Origin: an uncultured Prevotellaceae bacterium
Lineage (GTDB): Bacteria; Bacteroidota; Bacteroidia; Bacteroidales; Bacteroidaceae
Length of the DNA stretch: 6,201 bases
Direction of reading: 5' to 3'
Assembly: GCA_947306605.1 (NCBI GenBank)
Contig: CAMZHB010000106.1
Coordinates: forward strand, 1-6,201
Shown here: piece by piece, positions 1-5,535 of the stretch
Position numbering within the stretch: position 1 is the stretch's first letter
Layout: every line of letters starts with the position of its first letter
The notes under the pieces: generated by a model
Seen by the model: only the letters and a program-made list of their open reading frames with translations
The model's database searches: none
Told to the model about the DNA's origin: nothing
Program-made: the position numbers and the translations under genes

Positions 1-131
1 GTCGCCTGGAGGGCGTATCTGTGAAGCTGACAACGATAGCTAGGGGTGTTTCAGTGGGAGATGCCTTGGAATATGCCGATGAAGTGACGTTGGGACGCTC
101 AATTGTGAACCGCGTTCCTTTTAATAATTAA
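1..131 (+). CDS. recR: RecR recombination mediator, C-terminal fragment (5' end outside window)
   Basis: The first reading frame is open from the window edge (first full codon at base 3) to a TAA at 129-131 and gives about 42 residues. They include IARGVSVGDALEYADEVTLG, which matches the end of RecR (E. coli RecR has IAHGVPVGGELEMVDGTTL at the same place). RecR is a cytoplasmic protein of the RecFOR pathway: it forms a ring on DNA and, with RecO and RecF, helps load RecA at gaps. The zinc finger and most of the Toprim domain lie upstream and cannot be checked here. The next gene starts 5 nt after the stop, so recR probably heads or lies within the same transcript. The identification rests on a short but characteristic tail. 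Confidence 0.85.
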   Translation, partial: RLEGVSVKLTTIARGVSVGDALEYADEVTLGRSIVNRVPFNN

Positions 132-136
132 CAAGT

Positions 137-472
137 ATGTCGAAGAAAATGATTCGTTTGTTTTATATAGTTCTTTGGATTGTCAGTATCGGGAGTATGC
201 TGTGGATTGTGTGTGGCAGTTACTCCGCTATTGTTGACGAAAAAACGGCATATGTGATGAATTTGGTGGGTGTTGTCATCACTTTGCTTGGAGTGTATGC
301 AAGCGTCAAATGGTTTGATGGTCGCGAAGTAAAGCGGTTGCTGCTCTTGACGGTACTTATAGTGATGAATGTGTTTTTTTATCGTTTGACAATGGAGACA
401 TCGTTCGTTTATTGTCTGGCTATCGCTATAGTAGCTTCGTTATTGTGTTTTCCTAAAACAAGAAAGCAATAG
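137..472 (+). CDS. small four-helix membrane protein of unknown function
   Basis: I do not recognise this 111-residue protein. It is strongly hydrophobic, with four probable membrane helices at about residues 8-28, 37-57, 67-82 and 90-105. Short basic stretches lie at the N-terminus (MSKKMIR), between helices 2 and 3 (GREVKR) and at the C-terminus (KTRKQ). By the positive-inside rule both ends and the central loop would face the cytoplasm, with the short DEK-containing and TMET loops outside. There is no cleavable signal peptide and no catalytic motif. It starts 5 nt after recR and ends 2 nt before the glycosyltransferase, so it is almost certainly co-transcribed and translationally linked with both. 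A role alongside the glycosyltransferase at the inner membrane is possible but only suggested by position. Confidence 0.8.
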   Translation: MSKKMIRLFYIVLWIVSIGSMLWIVCGSYSAIVDEKTAYVMNLVGVVITLLGVYASVKWFDGREVKRLLLLTVLIVMNVFFYRLTMETSFVYCLAIAIVASLLCFPKTRKQ

Positions 473-474
473 GT

Positions 475-1671
475 ATGCCTGAGGTTTCAATCATCATAGT
501 GAACTATAATGTAAAATACTACCTGGAACAGTGTTTGCATTCTATTCTTACTTCAGCCGAAGGGATAGATTATGAAGTTTATGTCGTAGATAATGCCTCT
601 TCTGACGGGAGTGTCGCTTACATAAAGAGGAGATTCTCACAAAAGATGTTCCCTCAAATTCATGTGATATCAAACCGTGTAAATCTTGGATTTGGCAGAG
701 CCAATAATTTAGCCCTTCAAAAGTGCTCGGGAAAGTATGTGCTGTTTTTAAACCCGGATACAATTTTAACGGAAAAGACCTTGAAGGACTATTTAGCCTT
801 TTATGAGAATCATGATAATGCAGGTGCGGTCGGCGTAAGAATGCTTCATAAGGACGGAACCTTTGCATTGGAGTCACGACGTGGCTTACCGACTCCATTT
901 ACTTCTTTCTGTAAATTGGCAGGCCTGACTCGTTTGTTCCCGAAGTCCCGTTTATTTGGGCGTTACTACTTGCAATATCTTGATGATAAGGACATATGTG
1001 AGATTCAGGTTGTTTCAGGGGCTTGTATGATGGTTCCCCGCTCTGTTATAGAGAAGACAGGCGGCTTTGACAAGCAGTTTTTCATGTACGGCGAGGACAT
1101 AGACTTGTCATATCGCATCATGCAAGCCGGTTTCTCAAACTATTATATCCCCACACCCATCTTGCATTACAAAGGAGAGAGCACGGAGAAAAGTTCGTTC
1201 CGTTATGTGCATGTTTTCTACGATGCGATGTTGCTGTTCTTTAACAAACATTTCAAGAGATCGTACATGCTTCTTTCTATTCCCGTACGTCTTGCCATTT
1301 ATGTGATAGCTTTGCATTCGTTATTGTTGAAAAAGGCGGAGACATGGCGGACATGGCTCAAACCAGCCGGGAGTAACAATGCCAATTATTTGTTTATAGG
1401 AAAATTATCTCATTTTTCGATAATGAAGAAGTTGGCTTCGCAGTGGTCTTTGTCCGTAGATTATAAAGCCGGAGACTGTGTTTCTCTTCCTCAAGGCCAT
1501 AATACGGAGGGCATAGACAAGAATAAGTATCAGTGTATCATATATGACGATGAAGCATACCCGATGTCGGAGATTTTATCTAACTTTGAAAATTCACGAC
1601 AAGGCGAAATCGGCATGTTTTATCCGAAGAAAAAGATAATAATTACGAATGACAAAATTTTTGAGTTATGA
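475..1671 (+). CDS. family 2 glycosyltransferase, rhamnosyltransferase-like
   Basis: This 398-residue protein has an N-terminal GT-A (GT2) domain that would transfer a sugar from a nucleotide-sugar donor to a cell-surface glycan. Visible landmarks are SIIIVNYN (5-12), the VDNASSDGS donor-binding segment (38-46), NLGFGRANN (70-78), a DXD-like NPDT (93-96) for the metal and donor phosphates, VSGACMMV (180-187), and GGFDKQFFMYGEDIDLSYR (196-214), whose ED is the usual catalytic-base region, followed by HYKGES (231-236). These match the WbbL/RfbN-like rhamnosyltransferase group, but the sugar cannot be read from sequence. A hydrophobic segment at about 264-285 suggests membrane association. Residues from about 300 form an extra C-terminal region that looks like a decayed Rossmann-type domain. 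The start lies 2 nt after the membrane-protein gene; the stop overlaps the acetyltransferase start as ATGA. No polysaccharide cluster is visible nearby. Confidence 0.9.
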   Translation: MPEVSIIIVNYNVKYYLEQCLHSILTSAEGIDYEVYVVDNASSDGSVAYIKRRFSQKMFPQIHVISNRVNLGFGRANNLALQKCSGKYVLFLNPDTILTEKTLKDYLAFYENHDNAGAVGVRMLHKDGTFALESRRGLPTPFTSFCKLAGLTRLFPKSRLFGRYYLQYLDDKDICEIQVVSGACMMVPRSVIEKTGGFDKQFFMYGEDIDLSYRIMQAGFSNYYIPTPILHYKGESTEKSSFRYVHVFYDAMLLFFNKHFKRSYMLLSIPVRLAIYVIALHSLLLKKAETWRTWLKPAGSNNANYLFIGKLSHFSIMKKLASQWSLSVDYKAGDCVSLPQGHNTEGIDKNKYQCIIYDDEAYPMSEILSNFENSRQGEIGMFYPKKKIIITNDKIFEL

Positions 1672-2204
1672 TAATGACGAGTTTGCTTTCTGGTGAGCGT
1701 GTTACACTTCGTGCAATGGAGCCCGAAGACCTTGAAGTTTTATACACCTTGGAGAATGACACCAAGACGTGGGACATAAGTTCAGTGAATGTACCTTATT
1801 CCCGTTATTTGCTCAAACAATTTATCGCCAAAGGTTCTCATGACATTTATTCAGATGGACAACTTCGTCTTATGGTTGAATCTATTGAAGAGGGAACCAT
1901 AGTTGGCATGGTTGATCTGGTAGATTTTAATCCGCGGCATTTACGTGCAGAAGTAGGTATTGTACTTGCCAGAGACTACAGGAATCTTGGCTATGGCTCA
2001 GAATCGTTGAAGTTGATAGAAGAATACGCTTTCAATTTTCTGCATTTGCACCAGTTGTATGCATATGTTAGTTGTCGCAATGAAGCTTCTATAAGGCTTT
2101 TTGAAAAAGCAGGCTATGAGAATACATGTACCCTCAAGGATTGGCTATATTTGGGACAGGACTTTGAAGACACGAAGTTGTTTCAAAAAAATCTTTCAAA
2201 ATAA
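1668..2204 (+). CDS. GNAT family N-acetyltransferase, RimJ/RimL-like
   Basis: This 178-residue cytoplasmic enzyme has the single-domain GNAT fold of the Acetyltransf_3 type: it moves an acetyl group from acetyl-CoA to an amine. The N-terminal strand carries GERVTLRAMEPEDLE (9-23), typical of the RimJ/RimL group. Motif A, which binds the CoA pyrophosphate, is RDYRNLGYG (102-110), in the Q/R-x-x-G-x-G/A pattern. Motif B is the region SCRNEASIRLFEKAGYE (135-151), with the usual Asn and the L-F-E-K-x-G-Y/F signature. Full length for the family. The ATG at 1668 overlaps the glycosyltransferase stop (ATGA); a second ATG at 1674, two codons in, is equally plausible. The substrate is unknown. RimJ-like enzymes acetylate protein N-termini, but sugar or polyamine acceptors are possible given the glycosyltransferase upstream. 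Confidence 0.9.
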   Translation: MIMTSLLSGERVTLRAMEPEDLEVLYTLENDTKTWDISSVNVPYSRYLLKQFIAKGSHDIYSDGQLRLMVESIEEGTIVGMVDLVDFNPRHLRAEVGIVLARDYRNLGYGSESLKLIEEYAFNFLHLHQLYAYVSCRNEASIRLFEKAGYENTCTLKDWLYLGQDFEDTKLFQKNLSK

Positions 2205-2215
2205 TTTCTGAAAAA

Positions 2216-2247
2216 TTTGGAGGAGAAATAAAAACTTAATAACTTTG
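2216..2247 (+). promoter_or_regulatory. Bacteroides-type promoter for tRNA-Asp
   Basis: TTTG at 2216-2219 (-33 box) and TAACTTTG at 2240-2247 (-7 box, consensus TAnnTTTG) are separated by exactly 20 bp. This matches the promoter recognised by the primary sigma factor of Bacteroidota. Transcription would start a few bases after 2247, giving a leader of roughly 20-25 nt before the tRNA, to be removed by RNase P. The element lies just after the acetyltransferase stop, with no hairpin between them, so readthrough from upstream may also occur. Confidence 0.8.
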
Positions 2248-2276
2248 CACCGCGTTTGAGAAAGAGCGCGACAAAT

Positions 2277-2351
2277 GGTGCGTTAGTTCAGCCTGGTTAG
2301 AATGCCTGCCTGTCACGCAGGAGGTCACGGGTTCGAGTCCCGTACGCACCG
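2277..2351 (+). tRNA. tRNA-Asp (anticodon GTC)
   Basis: A complete 75-nt cloverleaf is visible. The acceptor stem pairs GGTGCGT (2277-2283) with ACGCACC (2344-2350), and the discriminator base is G2351, as expected for tRNA-Asp. The D arm pairs GTTC (2286-2289) with GAAT (2300-2303). The anticodon stem CCTGC/GCAGG (2305-2309/2317-2321) holds the loop CTGTCAC with anticodon GTC at 2312-2314. The T arm carries the standard GTTCGAGTC core. CCA is not encoded (the bases after G2351 are CAA), so it must be added by the nucleotidyltransferase. The gene stands alone, with its own promoter and terminator, between two protein operons. Confidence 0.98.
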
Positions 2352-2352
2352 C

Positions 2353-2384
2353 AAGGGAGATTCAGCTGGAATCTCCCTTTTTTT
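2353..2384 (+). terminator. intrinsic terminator after tRNA-Asp
   Basis: A perfect 11-bp stem pairs AAGGGAGATTC (2353-2363) with GAATCTCCCTT (2369-2379) around a 5-nt loop AGCTG. It runs into seven T residues at 2378-2384. This is a strong rho-independent terminator starting one base after the mature tRNA, and it separates the tRNA unit from the pyrK operon. Confidence 0.95.
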
Positions 2385-2601
2385 AGTTGTTGTCTCGTAA
2401 GGCTGATTTTACAGATGAAAAACTGTGTGTTGTGAGTCCTGTTGGCGACATGACTTTTCCTATGTGGGAGATGGCGCAGACAACAAGGCACATAAGTTTT
2501 TTTATGTCCTTTGTAATCTGAAGCAAGTGGCTCTTGCTTTCTTATGACATGCATTGCCGATGAGTCGTGCCTGAATAAGTGGTTTATGAATTGTGCATTG
2601 T

Positions 2602-2633
2602 TTATTCTATAACCGTCCTGGCCGGTAGAATAA
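2602..2633. repeat. imperfect inverted repeat upstream of pyrK
   Basis: TATTCTA (2603-2609) pairs with TAGAATA (2626-2632), with one further T-A pair outside at 2602/2633. Inside, CCG (2613-2615) pairs with CGG (2623-2625) after a 3-nt bulge (TAA) on the left arm, leaving a 7-nt loop TCCTGGC. No T-run follows on the plus strand, so it is not a standard terminator. It could be a protein-binding site or an RNA hairpin in a longer leader. It lies about 40 bp upstream of the candidate -7 box. Confidence 0.35.
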
Positions 2634-2673
2634 GAAAAATGCGTTTTCCCTTCTATGATTATCTGTTTCTTTG

Positions 2674-2681
2674 TAAATTTG
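2674..2681 (+). promoter_or_regulatory. candidate -7 box for the pyrK-pyrD operon
   Basis: TAAATTTG at 2674-2681 fits the Bacteroidota -7 consensus TAnnTTTG exactly. The -33 region is poor: the best T-rich four-mer at suitable spacing is TTCT at 2651-2654 (19 bp upstream), and TTTT at 2644-2647 is 26 bp away. If used, transcription would begin only about 10 nt before the pyrK ATG at 2699, giving a very short leader and leaving the upstream hairpins outside the transcript. Confidence 0.45.
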
Positions 2682-2698
2682 TAATCAAATATTCGCAG

Positions 2699-3483
2699 AT
2701 GAAAAAGTTCGTGCGTGACATGCTTGTTTCGGACAAGGTGAAGCTTAATGATAATCATGTGCTGATTACATTGACGAATGTCCCGGGTGGCGATGTGCTT
2801 CCCGAAATGGTTCCAGGCCAATTCGTACAAGTGCTGGTCGAAGGTTCACCCGATACGTTCTTACGCCGTCCTATCTCTATCAATGATGTGGACTATGAAA
2901 AGCAGGAACTTTCTCTGCTGATCCAAAGAAAGGGAAGGGGACGGAATGTTTGATGTCGTTGTCTGCAGGCGATAAATTGAATTTGGTATTCCCTTTAGGC
3001 GGTCGCGGATTTACCTTTCCCGCCGCTGATGAACGGATATTGCTCGTCGGAGGCGGCGTTGGCGTGGCCCCATTACTGTTCTTCGGGCGTGAATTGAGGA
3101 GACGCGGAGCGGTGCCTACGTTTTTGTTGGGCGCAAAAAGTGCAGACATGTTGCTTGAACGGGGCAAGTTTGAAGCTATAGGGAATGTGTACATTACAAC
3201 AGAGGACGGGTCTGCCGGCGAAATGGGCTTCGTCACTCAGCATAGCCTTTTTGAAAAAGAGACATTCCAACGTATGGCCGTGTGTGGCCCGGCTCCGATG
3301 ATGAAAGCCGTAGCTGGTGTGGCTCAAAAGCATGGCATTGAATGCGAAGTCTCATTGGAAAATATGATGGCTTGTGGTGTCGGAGCTTGTCTTTGTTGTG
3401 TGGAAAAAACCACGCGGGGTAATGTGTGTGTATGCCAAGATGGTCCGGTCTTTAACATAAATGAACTGACATGGCTGAATTGA
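2699..3483 (+). CDS. pyrK: dihydroorotate dehydrogenase electron transfer subunit, frame broken near 2929-2940
   Basis: PyrK is the FAD and [2Fe-2S] subunit that passes electrons from dihydroorotate dehydrogenase PyrD to NAD+. The frame from ATG 2699 gives 84 residues, with the FAD-binding FLRRPIS at 54-60, and stops at TGA 2951-2953. The -1 frame continues the protein without loss: K-G-T-E-C-L-M-S-L-S-A-G-D-K-L, then a nucleotide-binding loop LLVGGGVGVAP (about 115-125 of the joined protein), CGPAPMM, and a C-terminal iron-sulfur cluster motif CGVGACLCC with later C-V-C-Q-D-G-P-V-F. Restoring one base gives 261 residues, the usual PyrK length. As written, the product is truncated inside the FAD barrel. 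The second half could start at TTG 2950 or ATG 2953. I chose ATG 2699 because family homology begins there. It overlaps pyrD by 13 nt. Whether this is a mutation, a sequencing indel or recoding is unresolved. Confidence 0.88.
2929..2955 (+). other. apparent -1 frameshift site inside pyrK, with TGATG stop/start overlap
   Basis: In the upstream frame the codons read (A) AAG GGA AGG GGA CGG AAT GTT TGA. The heptamer A AAG GGA (2929-2935) has the X-XXY-YYZ form that allows both tRNAs to slip back one base, to AAA and GGG. After such a slip the frame reads AAG GGG ACG GAA TGT TTG ATG, giving the expected PyrK residues G-x-G-T. The TGA at 2951-2953 shares its last base with ATG 2953-2955. A single base missing from the purine run AAAGGGAAGGGG would produce the same picture, and that is the simpler reading. 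No convincing downstream stem or well-spaced upstream stimulator is visible. Confidence 0.6.
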
Positions 3484-4382
3484 AGGTGAACATAGGTGGC
3501 TTATGGCTGAAAAATCCAGTGATGACAGCTTCGGGCACATTCGGTTACGGATTGGAATTTGCCGATTTTGTCAACTTGAATAATTTAGGTGGTATTATTG
3601 TAAAGGGAACTACGCTTGACCCACGTGAAGGTAATAATTACCCTCGCATGGTTGAGACGGCGCAAGGCATGTTAAATTGTGTAGGTCTTCAAAATAAAGG
3701 CGTGGATTACTTTTGTACGCAAATCTATCCTAAGATTAAAGACCTCGACACGCGGGTTATTGTCAACGTGGCAGGAAATAGTCCGGAGAATTATGCTGAA
3801 TGTGCCGCCCGTATTGATGAATTGGAAAAGATTCCCGCAATTGAACTCAACATATCTTGTCCTAATGTGCGCGAAGGCGGAATGGCTTTTGGCGTTACTT
3901 GCTCTGGTGCCGCGTCAGTCGTTAAAGCTGTGCGAAAAGTCTATCGAAAAACGCTCATAGTTAAACTCTCGCCGAACGTAACCGACATTACGGAAATCGC
4001 TCGTTGTGTTGAGGCAGAGGGAGCCGACAGTGTATCGCTTATAAATACACTTATGGGAATGGCAATCGATGTTGAGCGCAGGCGTCCCGTATTGAGTATT
4101 GCCACTGGGGGACTTTCTGGCCCGGCAGTGAAGCCTGTGGCTTTGCGAATGGTTTGGCAGGTAGCCAAAGCTGTACATATTCCGGTTATTGGCCTGGGTG
4201 GGATAATGAATGCCAAAGATGCGATTGAGTTTCTCATGGCCGGTGCTTCTGCTGTTGAGATTGGTACGGCCAATTTCATAAATCCGAAAGTTTCAGAAGA
4301 AGTTGTTGACGGCATTAAGGCTTGGTTGGATGACCATGGTTGTGATTCTGTAAACGACATTGTGGGTGTGTTGGACAATTAA
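3471..4382 (+). CDS. pyrD: dihydroorotate dehydrogenase, class 1B catalytic subunit
   Basis: This 303-residue FMN enzyme is a cytoplasmic TIM barrel that oxidises dihydroorotate to orotate, the fourth step of pyrimidine synthesis. The N-terminus has the family segment MTASGTFGYG (18-27); K45 in IVKGTT contacts FMN. NISCPNV (127-133) carries Cys130, the catalytic base that marks class 1 enzymes (class 2 uses Ser). VKLSPNVTD (164-172), INT (191-193), GGLSGPAVKP (213-222), GLGGI (241-245) and IGTANF (264-269) complete the substrate and FMN-phosphate sites. There is no N-terminal membrane extension, which excludes class 2. The adjacent pyrK shows it is class 1B, using NAD+. ATG 3471 overlaps the last 13 nt of pyrK, so translation is probably coupled. 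The sequence looks intact, which suggests the pathway is under selection despite the pyrK frame break. Confidence 0.97.
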   Translation: MAELKVNIGGLWLKNPVMTASGTFGYGLEFADFVNLNNLGGIIVKGTTLDPREGNNYPRMVETAQGMLNCVGLQNKGVDYFCTQIYPKIKDLDTRVIVNVAGNSPENYAECAARIDELEKIPAIELNISCPNVREGGMAFGVTCSGAASVVKAVRKVYRKTLIVKLSPNVTDITEIARCVEAEGADSVSLINTLMGMAIDVERRRPVLSIATGGLSGPAVKPVALRMVWQVAKAVHIPVIGLGGIMNAKDAIEFLMAGASAVEIGTANFINPKVSEEVVDGIKAWLDDHGCDSVNDIVGVLDN

Positions 4383-4416
4383 AAACATTGCTATTAACAT
4401 ATTTAATTTGAATCGT

Positions 4417-4959
4417 ATGAAAGAACTTAAAGGAACAAAAACAGAAAAGAATCTTCAGGCTGCATTTGCTGGAGAATCTCAGGCACGCAACAAGTATTCG
4501 TACTATGCCAGTCAAGCGAAAAAGGATGGCTATCAACAAATCGCGGCAATCTTTGATGAAACTGCCGATAATGAAAAAGAGCATGCCAAAATGTGGTTTA
4601 AGCTGCTCCATGGCGGGAAAATTCCCACGACAACGGTAAATTTGAAAGACGCAGCCGATGGTGAGAACTACGAGTGGACAGATATGTACGAGCAATTTGC
4701 AAATGAGGCCGAGGAAGAGGGCTTTGTTGAAATCGCAGAGAAGTTTCGCTTGGTCGGTGCTGTAGAAAAAGAGCACGAGGAGCGTTATCGCAAATTGTTG
4801 AAGAATATTGAGGAGAAGGTTGTCTTTTCAAAGTCGGGCGATGCCATTTGGCAGTGCCGCAACTGCGGACATATTTGCATCGGCAAGGTAGCTCCTGAGG
4901 TTTGTCCCGTATGTGATCATCCGCAGAGCTTCTTTCAAGTCAAGCCAGAGAATTATTAA
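4417..4959 (+). CDS. rbr: rubrerythrin
   Basis: This 180-residue cytoplasmic protein reduces hydrogen peroxide to water in anaerobes. The N-terminal four-helix bundle holds the di-iron site: AAFAGESQARNKY with E20, DNEKEH with E53 and H56 (E-x-x-H), the ANEAEEEGF segment (95-103) supplying further glutamates, and VEKEH with E117 and H120. The C-terminal rubredoxin-like domain has C147-x2-C150 and C163-x2-C166 for one Fe(SCys)4 centre. All expected metal ligands are present and the length is normal. I chose ATG 4417 because the family begins with MKELKGTKTEKNL; an upstream in-frame ATG at 4360 lies inside pyrD. It starts 34 nt after pyrD with no terminator between, so it probably shares that transcript, although a weak promoter of its own cannot be excluded. 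The terminator at 4975 follows it. Confidence 0.96.
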   Translation: MKELKGTKTEKNLQAAFAGESQARNKYSYYASQAKKDGYQQIAAIFDETADNEKEHAKMWFKLLHGGKIPTTTVNLKDAADGENYEWTDMYEQFANEAEEEGFVEIAEKFRLVGAVEKEHEERYRKLLKNIEEKVVFSKSGDAIWQCRNCGHICIGKVAPEVCPVCDHPQSFFQVKPENY

Positions 4960-4974
4960 TTAGCATAAATCAGA

Positions 4975-5011
4975 CACACGCGGCAGCCAAATGGTTGCCG
5001 CGTGTGCTTTT
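4975..5011. terminator. intrinsic terminator between convergent rubrerythrin and FHA genes
   Basis: CACACGCGGCA (4975-4985) pairs perfectly with TGCCGCGTGTG (4996-5006). The inner bases GCC/GGT extend the stem to 14 bp with one G-T pair, leaving a loop AAAT. Four T residues follow at 5008-5011 on the plus strand, so it ends the pyrK-pyrD-rbr transcript. It also lies 23 nt beyond the stop of the minus-strand FHA gene and could serve both directions, though the T-tract on that side is weak. Confidence 0.88.
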
Positions 5012-5029
5012 CCCGAGTCGCGATTTCGG

Positions 5030-5518
5030 TTAATTGATATTGAAGATTAAAGTCGTGGCTCCGATGGTGATAATTGCGCCATCCTCCATGTTAATCCTGT
5101 CTTGGTCCTGAAGTATTCGGTCTTGATAGAACGTACCAGTGGTACTCGGCGCATCTCTTAGGATATAACGCAGTCTGCCGGCCTTGTCGGGCGCAACATT
5201 TACGATACAATGGGTCGTATCTATGCTTGGATCGCTTGTAATTATTGGATGGGTGGCGTTCGTGCCTTTTACATATCGCCCGATGATGTTTTCTCCAGGA
5301 ATCAAGTTTAATTCCTGGCGTTCATGAAACGTGTTTGCCACGACTATAAATTTAGCCGGTGATTCTATTGACTGCTGTTGTGTCTCTGATGTCTTGCTTC
5401 GTACACGGAATTGCTTTTTGCAGGCAGGGCATGTGAAAATCAGCACACGTCCTTCGGGATATGCTTGCTCGTTAAATGTGATGTATGCACCACACTTGGG
5501 ACATGAGACACGCTTCAT
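5030..5518 (-). CDS. zinc-ribbon and FHA-domain protein
   Basis: This 162-residue protein probably acts in the cytoplasm as a phosphoprotein-binding or adaptor module. It begins with a zinc ribbon: C6-x2-C9 (CPKC) and C30-x2-C33 (CPAC), with the hydrophobic spacing of an MJ0042-type finger. After a Ser/Gln-rich linker (about 41-55) comes an FHA fold: IIGRYVKG (78-85), SIDTTHCIV (98-106), LRDAPSTTGTFYQDRIL (120-136), and final strands to the C-terminus. Compared with the usual GR...SxxH...NGT pattern, GR and His are kept, but the Ser three before His is D100 and the Asn before G-T is T127. Phosphothreonine binding may therefore be weak or altered. It starts 17 nt after the SPOR protein stop, so the two are probably co-transcribed from a promoter outside the window. 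No kinase is visible here. Confidence 0.88.
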   Translation of the reverse strand: MKRVSCPKCGAYITFNEQAYPEGRVLIFTCPACKKQFRVRSKTSETQQQSIESPAKFIVVANTFHERQELNLIPGENIIGRYVKGTNATHPIITSDPSIDTTHCIVNVAPDKAGRLRYILRDAPSTTGTFYQDRILQDQDRINMEDGAIITIGATTLIFNIN

Positions 5519-5535
5519 CAGGTTTTGAGGGAATG

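Larger units (their letters stand above)
2385..2698. other. intergenic region upstream of pyrK, no supported gene
   Basis: This 314-bp stretch has no coding region I can support. Plus-strand ATGs lead to very short frames (for example ATG 2415 stops after five codons), and the long minus-strand frame here runs through the tRNA and is spurious. It holds a 7-bp hairpin AAGCAAG/CTTGCTT at 2521-2539, an imperfect inverted repeat at 2602-2633, and a candidate promoter at 2674-2681. I see no familiar riboswitch and no clear PyrR-type or attenuator arrangement. It may be a regulatory leader of the pyrimidine operon or simply decayed sequence. Confidence 0.6.

Noticed and set aside
548..898. A 116-codon minus-strand frame within the glycosyltransferase.
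   Set aside because: It is antisense to conserved GT2 motifs and its translation is low-complexity basic sequence without family features.
2247..2353. Short direct repeat GCACCGC at 2247-2253 and at the tRNA 3' end (2346-2352), as a possible integration scar.
   Set aside because: Only 7 bp, with one copy in the tRNA's own leader and no integrase or foreign DNA nearby; a chance match is sufficient.
2521..2543. Hairpin AAGCAAG/CTTGCTT followed by TTCTT as a second terminator.
   Set aside because: The stem is only 7 bp with few GC pairs and the T-tract is short and broken; the strong terminator at 2353-2384 already ends the tRNA transcript.
2579..2698. Upstream in-frame extension of pyrK from a GTG at 2579.
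   Set aside because: The added residues do not resemble PyrK, whose homology begins at the ATG at 2699, and the extension covers the inverted repeat and the candidate promoter.
2297..2830. A 177-codon minus-strand frame ending in GAYGTRTRDLLRDRQAF.
   Set aside because: Its C-terminal part is the antisense translation of the tRNA-Asp gene, a well-known source of false proteins; it also crosses the tRNA terminator and runs antisense to the start of pyrK.
3941..4378. A 145-codon minus-strand frame within pyrD.
   Set aside because: It lies entirely antisense to a highly conserved gene and has no recognisable domain.
4379..4410. Separate promoter for rubrerythrin around TTAATTTG (4403-4410).
   Set aside because: It misses the consensus -7 box by one key base (A in TA), no -33 TTTG lies at suitable spacing, and transcription would start almost at the ATG.
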